Below, one piece after another: positions 17,420-22,329 of a stretch of DNA of 22,329 bases. The position numbers and the translations under genes are program-made. Numbering within the stretch: the first letter of the stretch is position 1; the number at the start of each line of letters is the position of its first letter. A model generated the notes under the pieces. That model made no database searches. It saw only the letters and a program-made list of their open reading frames with translations, and was not told the DNA's origin. Source of the DNA: Pseudomonadota bacterium (lineage in GTDB: Bacteria; Desulfobacterota; JADFVX01); assembly GCA_015222555.1 (NCBI GenBank), contig JADFVM010000017.1:1-22329 (forward strand), given 5' to 3'.

Positions 17420-18508
17420 ATGAGTAAGAAAAAAAACTACCTGGCAGGAAACAGGATCCTGCCTAAAGGCATTACAGAGTCCATAAGCATTACAGAATTA
17501 GTGGACGATACCTTTTCGGCTTATAATGCAGCGAGACTGAAAGAAGTTTGTCACCTATTTAAAGAAAAGATGCTTGATGAGGAGGTGACCATCGGTCTGT
17601 CGCTGAGTGGTGCGCTTACGCCCGCCGGCGTGGGTCTGTCATGCCTCACGCCTCTTTTAAATGCAGGTTTTATTGACTGGGTCATCAGTACTGGTGCAAA
17701 TCTTTATCATGATGCACATTTCGGAATTGGGCTTTCACTTCATCAGGGTTCCCCTTTTACTGATGATACAGTATTGAGAGAAGAAGGTGTCGTAAGAATA
17801 TATGACATTCTTTTTGATTATGATGTGCTTCTTTCAACGGACGCCTTTTTTCGCGAGATAATCAAGACTGACGAGTTTCAGAAAGAAATGGGGACAGCAG
17901 AGTTCCATTATCTTGTAGGGAAATACCTTGCAGAAAGAGAAAAAGCGCTGGGACTTGAGAGCAGCTGTTTTCTTTCCGCCGCATACAAGGCCAGCTTGCC
18001 TGTCTATACCTCTTCACCGGGGGATTCATCTATCGGCATGAATGTGGCGGCCACGGCATTATTTGGCAATAAACTCAAGATTGATCCTTCCATCGATGTG
18101 AATGAAACAGCTGCCATCGTTCTGGGTGCAAAAAAAAGCGGCGGCAAAAGTGGCGTTTTTATTTTGGGAGGCGGCTCGCCAAAGAACTTTCTCCTCCAGA
18201 CAGAACCTCATATCCAGGAGGTATTGGGCATTGACGAAGCGGGGCATGACTACTTTGTGCAGATTACCGATGCAAGGCCTGATACCGGAGGCCTTTCGGG
18301 TGCTACGCCTTCCGAGGCTGTGAGCTGGGGCAAGGTCACACCTGACGCTCTGCCAAATACCATTGTCTGTTATGTTGACTCAACGATTGCACTGCCCATC
18401 ATTACAGCTTATACCTTGGCCAACCATGCACCACGAGAGATTAAAGGGCTTTATGGTAAAAGAGAAGAACTTGTGGAAGAATTAAAGAAAGCGGCAAAAC
18501 TTTCGTAG
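17420..18508 (+). CDS. Deoxyhypusine-synthase-family protein, probable homospermidine synthase
   Basis: 362-residue member of the deoxyhypusine synthase family. The C-terminal catalytic stretch SGATPSEAVSWGK carries the lysine that forms the enzyme-imine intermediate (K305, equivalent to K329 of the human enzyme); E299 and W303 are kept. From memory of the human sequence, pocket residues differ: the GGGVVKHH segment is GGGSPKNF (250-257), so the active-site His is Asn256, and Asp316 is Leu292. Bacteria do not hypusinate EF-P, so another acceptor is expected. In the cyanobacterium Anabaena a homologue (SpeY) is required for homospermidine synthesis downstream of SpeB. With PdaD and SpeB upstream, NAD-dependent transfer of an aminobutyl group to putrescine is the likely reaction. 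The start lies 26 nt after speB with a weak AGAGAA site. Confidence 0.85.
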   Translation: MSKKKNYLAGNRILPKGITESISITELVDDTFSAYNAARLKEVCHLFKEKMLDEEVTIGLSLSGALTPAGVGLSCLTPLLNAGFIDWVISTGANLYHDAHFGIGLSLHQGSPFTDDTVLREEGVVRIYDILFDYDVLLSTDAFFREIIKTDEFQKEMGTAEFHYLVGKYLAEREKALGLESSCFLSAAYKASLPVYTSSPGDSSIGMNVAATALFGNKLKIDPSIDVNETAAIVLGAKKSGGKSGVFILGGGSPKNFLLQTEPHIQEVLGIDEAGHDYFVQITDARPDTGGLSGATPSEAVSWGKVTPDALPNTIVCYVDSTIALPIITAYTLANHAPREIKGLYGKREELVEELKKAAKLS

Positions 18509-18835
18509 CATAGGCAACGTGCCTGTAATTAATAACGGGATACGCCGCTCTTTTAGTTCACAAAATCTTATTGCAGAGTAGCACTTAATGGGCAGTTCAA
18601 GTTCACAGCAAACAGCTCTGTTACGACCTGTGCGTTTTGCAGCATACATGACCTGATCAGCACGGTGTATCGCCTCTGCTTCATCATCTTCAGAATCTGA
18701 TACAGAGGCGATTCCAATACTCACTGAAACGCTTATCTTTTTGTCTCTCAATATAACTTCTTTGTTACCAAGCTTTTCTCTGAGCCTGTCCAGTGGAAAA
18801 ACGGCCTGTTCCTCGTTCGTATTAGGCAGGACAAT
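18482..18835 (-). pseudogene. Remnant of a GGDEF (diguanylate cyclase) domain, C-terminal half
   Basis: The minus-strand frame is open from an in-frame TGA (18838-18836) to a TAA at 18484-18482. It reads as the second half of a GGDEF domain: IVLPNTNEEQA, then LDRLREKLGNK, ISVSVSIGIAS and ADQVMYAAKRTGRNRAV. Everything upstream, including the GGDEF signature, is missing or destroyed: the bases just before it read through two stops, with GAATT perhaps left from a GAATTT codon pair. There is no plausible start or ribosome binding site. The 3' end overlaps the convergent deoxyhypusine-synthase-family gene by 27 nt. Most likely a decayed gene fragment left by deletion or rearrangement. Confidence 0.75.
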
Positions 18836-18856
18836 TCAACCTTATAGATGCATATG

Positions 18857-18872
18857 AGCAACTCTCATGCCA
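18857..18872 (-). promoter_or_regulatory. Sigma54 (-24/-12) promoter
   Basis: On the minus strand the sequence TGGCATGAGAGTTGCT has the -24 TGGCAYG and -12 TTGCW elements with exactly 10 nt between the invariant GG and GC. Transcription would start near 18846 and run into the GGDEF remnant and antisense to the 3' end of the gene at 17420-18508. PilR in this window is a candidate activator. The match is near perfect; whether it is still functional is unknown. Confidence 0.7.
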
Positions 18873-18923
18873 AAAACATAGCCGTTTTGAGCACATAGTT
18901 TTTGTCATTTTTTTGGCGATTTG

Positions 18924-18940
18924 TTCCCCATTCAGGGGAA
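18924..18940. repeat. Perfect 6-bp inverted repeat, possible activator site
   Basis: TTCCCC-ATTCA-GGGGAA is a perfect palindrome with a 5-nt centre. It is centred about 85 nt upstream of the predicted sigma54 transcription start, the usual place for an enhancer site. Neither side has a clean T-run, so a terminator is less likely. Confidence 0.45.
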
Positions 18941-19060
18941 ATTTCATCCTCTTTTGTGAATGTTGCTAAAGAAATAGATCAAGGTCGTTTGCACATGGAG
19001 GGGACAGAAAGAAAGCAGCTATACACATGTTGCCATTAACCGTTATGGATGCCAGACCAG

Positions 19061-19075
19061 AGATGAGATGAGATG
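19061..19075. repeat. Short tandem repeat (AGATG x3)
   Basis: Three perfect AGATG copies followed by a variant AGAAG, ending a few bases beyond the stop codon of the ABC permease gene. A microsatellite of this size may vary in copy number but would not change a reading frame here. Confidence 0.6.
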
Positions 19076-19081
19076 AGAAGC

Positions 19082-20791
19082 TTACATATCCATTTCCTCT
19101 AAAGCCTTGATCCCTTTCCGCATAGGAATAATAATGGCAGAGACAGTCATTACCAAAACCGCCGTAACAGCAACGTACAAACCTGAGAGACTATAATCAT
19201 GGAAAAAAAATTGCCTTTTGAAATGAACATAAACGGGCCTGGCTTCAAGGATCAAGACCGCCCCGATATAGGCAAGACAGATGATCATATAAATAACCCC
19301 CCCTGCCCCGGCAGCAACCTGAGCAATATTTTCATGTTTGAATCTCGGATAAATTGCCCCCATACCGACGCCAAGACCCGTGACGCCAAGGGTAATAAAA
19401 AATATGCTTATAATGGAGAGGATCATCATAAACCTGTCTACGCCGAGAAGAATGTTTGAAACGATCATCAAGAGTTCTCCCAAAAAGAGAAGGGGTAGCC
19501 AAAAGGCAAAAAATTTCTCCCAAAGAAAGCTCTTCATCGATATGGGAGAACATTTTATTACCCAGATTGCGCCACCTTCCAGACTTACCGACGGGAATAC
19601 AAAACGAATTGCCACTGAAGCCAGCACAAAACCGGCCAGCCCTAGATTTAGGAATGCCACAAGGTTTTTCAGGTAATAACTATGGAGAGGCAGGTTTTTA
19701 ATATTGAAGATATATACAACGACTAAGGCGCCGAGGATAAAAAGCTGTGACCACTGCCCCGCATCCCTGATAAAAACCTTTGCATCCTTTACAAGAAGCG
19801 CTTTTGGATGAACAGGCAGGGGCAACAAATTTGCCGTCATTTCAATAAAATCCTTCCTTTTCCCTTTTTCCCTTATTGATGTCGTCCCTGACTCCGACAG
19901 TCCTGCAAAATAGACCTTTCGCGCGATTATTATCACCACAATAATTGTAATAATCGCTGTAGAGAAAAGATAAATAAGTGACATTTCAATCCCTGCGCCG
20001 TCATTATTGATGAGAGACAAGAAACCTTTCGTTAGCCAGGCACTCGGTAAATAGGGAGATTTTGGAAGCTTGAGTGTGTCAAAAAAGGCCATGAGGAGAT
20101 TATCGTCCATTTCAATCTCCGAATAGAGCGCCTCTGGTCTCATAAAACGAAAAAAAACGACAAGACCTGCCATAAAGAGCATTATGAGAAATGTCATTCC
20201 CTGCTGAATTCTTTTGGCAGGGAAATATCTTATAATGCAGACAGTAAACAGGATGCCAAGTCCGCCGGGTATGATGATAAAGGGAAGGAGAAGAAGGAGC
20301 ATAAGACAATAAAAGCCTATCCCTTGATCATAGACGCCTCCAAAGGCACTGAACATTGGAATGCCAAACAAAAGGACCATCCATGAGCTATTGAGCATGC
20401 TTTGAAAAAACTTGCTGACAAAGACGGAAGTGATGCTCAGAGGCGAGGATATCAATAGGTCTAGGTCACTGGAAAGATACATCGTTGAAATGGCTGCCAC
20501 TACGCTACTGAAGAAGAGCATAAAAAAGAAGGTAAGGGCCATCATATCGAGGAGTTGTGCAATGAGTATGGGGCCGATAAGTTCCTCACCTTTTAAATAC
20601 TCAATTATCCTGAAAAAGAAACTGTAGTCACCTATTATAAACAAAAGCCCCAGGACAAAGAAAAAAATAAACTTATAGACGCCTCCGCGACTCATTGAGC
20701 GGATGGAATTAACAATGAGCCTGTACCTCAGTTTTGTCAGCAGAAAAAGGTCTCGCATTCGAAGCAACCTAGAGGTCATCAGGAAGAGCAT
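19082..20791 (-). CDS. ABC transporter permease (ABC_tran_2-like putative exporter)
   Basis: Integral membrane protein of 569 residues with roughly a dozen hydrophobic segments arranged as two halves: the first five or six in residues 30-240, a soluble stretch around residues 230-270 and again about 300-330, then further segments to the C-terminus. It forms a transporter with the ATPase encoded just upstream. The start at ATG 20791 is preceded by AGAGGG 5 nt upstream and overlaps the ATPase gene by 23 nt; ATGs at 20779 or 20758 are alternatives, and the longer frame from 20902 lies wholly inside the ATPase gene and is rejected. The substrate cannot be read from the sequence. Confidence 0.82.
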   Translation of the reverse strand: MLFLMTSRLLRMRDLFLLTKLRYRLIVNSIRSMSRGGVYKFIFFFVLGLLFIIGDYSFFFRIIEYLKGEELIGPILIAQLLDMMALTFFFMLFFSSVVAAISTMYLSSDLDLLISSPLSITSVFVSKFFQSMLNSSWMVLLFGIPMFSAFGGVYDQGIGFYCLMLLLLLPFIIIPGGLGILFTVCIIRYFPAKRIQQGMTFLIMLFMAGLVVFFRFMRPEALYSEIEMDDNLLMAFFDTLKLPKSPYLPSAWLTKGFLSLINNDGAGIEMSLIYLFSTAIITIIVVIIIARKVYFAGLSESGTTSIREKGKRKDFIEMTANLLPLPVHPKALLVKDAKVFIRDAGQWSQLFILGALVVVYIFNIKNLPLHSYYLKNLVAFLNLGLAGFVLASVAIRFVFPSVSLEGGAIWVIKCSPISMKSFLWEKFFAFWLPLLFLGELLMIVSNILLGVDRFMMILSIISIFFITLGVTGLGVGMGAIYPRFKHENIAQVAAGAGGVIYMIICLAYIGAVLILEARPVYVHFKRQFFFHDYSLSGLYVAVTAVLVMTVSAIIIPMRKGIKALEEMDM

Positions 20792-21533
20792 TTTCACCCT
20801 CTTCCCCAGTGAGGTTGAGAAAGATATCCTCAAGTTTTTCATGAGAAGTATGGGGTGAATTTTTAGCAAGAGTTCTGAGCTCTTCCATGGTACCTTCTGC
20901 AATCACCTGCCCCTTTTGTATTATGCCTATCCTGTCGCAAAGCTCTTCTGCTACCGGAAGGGAATGTGTAGACATAAAGACTGTCGTACCCTTGTTGCAG
21001 AGGTTTTTTAATATTTTTTTTACCAATTTTGCACCCTTTGGATCAAGCCCCACCATCGGTTCATCAACGATGATAATTTTGGGCCTGTGTAAAAGGGCAG
21101 CGGCCATTATGGTTTTTTGACGCATTCCATGAGAAAAGCTTTCAATTAATTCATTTTTCCAGTCCATTAGACCAAACAGTTCAAGGTATTCGTCAATCCT
21201 TAATCGGGTCTCAGCCGCATCCATGTTAAAAAGCCGTGCCGTAAAGATTAGAAACTCCGAAGCCGTCAGTTTTTCATAAATGTAGGGCCTGTCTGGTATA
21301 AATCCAATTATTTTTTTTGCCTCTATCGCTTCCCGGCTAATGTCATACCCCCCGACAAATGCGTTCCCGGCACTGGCCTTCAAAAGGCCAGCAAGAATCT
21401 TGACTGTTGTCGTCTTACCCGCACCATTGGGACCGAGAAAACCATAAAACTCGCCGGATGCCACATTCAGGTCGAGTTCGACCAGTGCTTCAAAACTTCC
21501 ATAATATTTTTTTAGTTTTTTCGTCCTAATCAC
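20769..21533 (-). CDS. ABC transporter ATP-binding protein
   Basis: Cytoplasmic nucleotide-binding subunit, 254 residues. Walker A is GPNGAGKTT (34-42), the signature reads SFSHGMRQK (132-140, a variant of LSGGQ common in ABC-2 and CcmA/YhaQ-like exporters), Walker B IIIVDEP (153-159) with a D-loop GLDP, and H190 in STHS. The start is GTG 21533, overlapping the TGA of the upstream DUF1232 gene by 4 nt, with GGAG at suitable spacing. The C-terminal ~40 residues are an extension beyond the ATPase core. It pairs with the permease encoded downstream; export rather than import is suggested by the absence of a binding protein. Confidence 0.92.
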   Translation of the reverse strand: MIRTKKLKKYYGSFEALVELDLNVASGEFYGFLGPNGAGKTTTVKILAGLLKASAGNAFVGGYDISREAIEAKKIIGFIPDRPYIYEKLTASEFLIFTARLFNMDAAETRLRIDEYLELFGLMDWKNELIESFSHGMRQKTIMAAALLHRPKIIIVDEPMVGLDPKGAKLVKKILKNLCNKGTTVFMSTHSLPVAEELCDRIGIIQKGQVIAEGTMEELRTLAKNSPHTSHEKLEDIFLNLTGEEGENALPDDL

Positions 21534-21844
21534 TTTTCATTCTCCAGACGTGAAACATGCTCGGCAACAACCTCTTGAGGCGCCCACTTAATAAAATATT
21601 TAAGTACAATGAAAACAACGACAATATCGTCTGTAAAGCCAAGCAATGGATTGATTAATTCGGGAAATAGATCAACAGGAGAGATGAAATAAACTAATGC
21701 TCCAACCAGCATTAGCTTGAGATAAATGGGCACCCTCATATCCAAAAAAAGTCTCCAATATAACTTTAAGAAATGGGGGAAATAATAAATGAGACGGAAA
21801 AGATTTAAAGGCGGGATACCTTTTAAATGATTAAAAGACTTCAT
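21530..21844 (-). CDS. DUF1232 (YkvA-like) small membrane protein
   Basis: 104-residue protein with the DUF1232 core YFISPVDLFPELINPLLGFTDD (residues about 52-73), usually spanning one to two membrane segments (here about 41-58 and 70-86). The function of the family is not established. It is the first gene of the ABC transporter operon and overlaps the ATPase start by 4 nt (GTGA). The ATG at 21844 has no clear ribosome binding site, and the best promoter would start transcription only a couple of bases before it, so translation may be leaderless or the true start may lie downstream. Confidence 0.82.
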   Translation of the reverse strand: MKSFNHLKGIPPLNLFRLIYYFPHFLKLYWRLFLDMRVPIYLKLMLVGALVYFISPVDLFPELINPLLGFTDDIVVVFIVLKYFIKWAPQEVVAEHVSRLENEK

Positions 21845-21852
21845 AAAGTCTA

Positions 21853-21881
21853 ATTATAATGATGCGTCCTGACAAAGGCAA
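21853..21881 (-). promoter_or_regulatory. Sigma70-type promoter for the DUF1232-ABC operon
   Basis: On the minus strand, TTGCCT (21881-21876), a 17-nt spacer and a perfect TATAAT (21858-21853) lie directly before the DUF1232 start. The predicted transcription start, near 21846, leaves almost no 5' leader. Confidence 0.5.
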
Positions 21882-21969
21882 AACAAATAAAGAAAGAGTA
21901 ACTACGAACAGGCATAAAAAAGCTCCTCTGAATTTAACCAATTATCGGAGCAAATATCTCAAACAAATA

Positions 21970-22090
21970 CCCGATCCTCGCTCGTCCAATCCGTTGTCAG
22001 CAAGGCTTCCATCGAGGACTCGCCTGGCAAAAACATTCTGGGGGGATCAACCCCACGGATAGGCATACTATCTGCTAGTGTAGGATCGGG
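21970..22090. other. Nested inverted-repeat element (candidate structured RNA or miniature element)
   Basis: A perfect 9-bp inverted repeat closes the element: CCCGATCCT (21970-21978) and AGGATCGGG (22082-22090). Nested inside are ATCCGT/ACGGAT (21989-21994 with 22055-22060), GGGG-ATCAA-CCCC (22042-22054) and GATAG-GCATA-CTATC (22058-22072); the last shares three bases with the second stem, so the two are alternatives. No riboswitch or known RNA was recognised. The minus strand also has a 55-codon open frame (22126-21959) with no ribosome binding site. The rest of 21882-22256 is AT-rich with no gene seen. Confidence 0.4.
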
Positions 22091-22256
22091 CACTTTATCT
22101 TCATCATTTATTCTTATAATGTAATTTTACCATACAATCTGTGATATGCAAGTCCTGGACAAAATTTTTCAATATTTTCATAGAAAATAGGCTGCGTTAA
22201 ATAACGTTTGCTGATATATATTTTCAAGACTTGAAATGAAAGGGCCTTATGCAAAA

Positions 22257-22293
22257 AAAAAGCCCCACTGAGAAAAACTCAATGCGGCTTTTT
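22257..22293 (-). terminator. Rho-independent terminator of the rRNA operon
   Basis: On the minus strand, AAAAAGCC pairs with GGCTTTTT and ATTGAG with CTCAGT around a TTTTT loop, with a 2-nt internal mismatch between the stems, followed by a run of T. It lies about 10 nt after the 5S rRNA 3' end. The flanking A and T runs make it plausible in both directions. Confidence 0.85.
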
Positions 22294-22302
22294 AAAAATA
22301 AT

Positions 22303-22329
22303 TTCGGCGGCGACCTACTCTCCCACACC
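22303..22329 (-). rRNA. rrf: 5S ribosomal RNA, 3' end only
   Basis: The minus strand reads GGTGTGGGAGAGTAGGTCGC, the conserved 3' segment of bacterial 5S rRNA, and is followed by a terminator. Only about 27 nt are inside the window, and the exact 3' end is uncertain by a few bases. An rRNA operon presumably continues beyond the right edge. Confidence 0.85.

Noticed and set aside
18512..18524. AGGCA-ACG-TGCCT hairpin after the deoxyhypusine-synthase-family gene as a terminator
   Set aside because: Only 5 bp and not followed by a T-run.
18924..18940. The TTCCCC/GGGGAA palindrome as a rho-independent terminator
   Set aside because: Neither strand has a continuous T-run after it; its distance from the sigma54 element fits an activator site better.
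20792..20902. Longer N-terminus for the ABC permease
   Set aside because: Lies entirely inside the ATPase coding region and is not hydrophobic or conserved-looking; ATG 20791 has a good ribosome binding site.
21859..22062. 67-codon plus-strand frame in the right-hand intergenic region
   Set aside because: No ribosome binding site, overlaps the divergent promoter and the inverted-repeat element, and shows no domain.

Overview
The window looks like chromosomal DNA of a Gram-negative, Deltaproteobacteria-like organism (Desulfobacterota, Geobacter/Desulfuromonas-like in layout). The main evidence is the order aroE-pilB-pilT-pilC-pilS-pilR, which I recall from Geobacter-type genomes, together with PATAN and GGDEF signalling proteins, a YkvA-type protein and a moderate GC content. 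This is inference from gene content; no complete 16S gene is present to test it. I saw no tRNA, CRISPR array, intact insertion sequence or phage gene.

Layout. (1) 1-1841, plus strand: 3' part of a DUF2723 membrane protein gene, then aroE. (2) 1851-9915, plus: a strong sigma70-type promoter followed by the type IV pilus motor and regulatory cluster pilB, pilT, pilC, pilS and pilR, then a secreted TPR protein; no pilin gene follows pilR. (3) 14634-10022, minus: promoter, dnaB, a receiver-PATAN protein and a Rossmann-GAF-GGDEF protein, the last two overlapping by 4 nt. (4) 14660-15700, plus: galE, divergent from dnaB. (5) 15902-18508, plus: promoter and a three-gene polyamine operon: pyruvoyl-dependent arginine decarboxylase, agmatinase and a deoxyhypusine-synthase-family protein. 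(6) 18482-19081: a decayed GGDEF fragment behind a strong match to a sigma54 promoter. (7) 21881-19082, minus: promoter, a DUF1232 protein, an ABC ATPase and an ABC permease. (8) 21845-22256: intergenic DNA with a nested inverted-repeat element. (9) 22257-22329, minus: terminator and 3' end of a 5S rRNA gene, i.e. the end of an rRNA operon.

How the genes work together. PilB (extension motor), PilT (retraction motor) and PilC (inner-membrane platform) form the pilus machine, and the PilS/PilR pair would control sigma54-dependent genes. Cyclic di-GMP recurs: PilB carries an MshEN-type N-terminal domain, and the GAF protein ends in a GGDEF domain that has lost its catalytic signature but kept the RxxD inhibitory-site motif, so it could be a receptor rather than an enzyme. 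Its operon partner has a receiver whose phospho-acceptor Asp is replaced by Glu. The polyamine operon predicts arginine to agmatine to putrescine to a longer polyamine, most likely homospermidine.

Best candidates for something new are the degenerate receiver/degenerate GGDEF pair, the orphan sigma54 promoter with an upstream palindrome, the polyamine operon whose last enzyme lacks some expected pocket residues, and the structured element beside the rRNA operon. All calls are by eye; residue comparisons with well-studied homologues are from memory.
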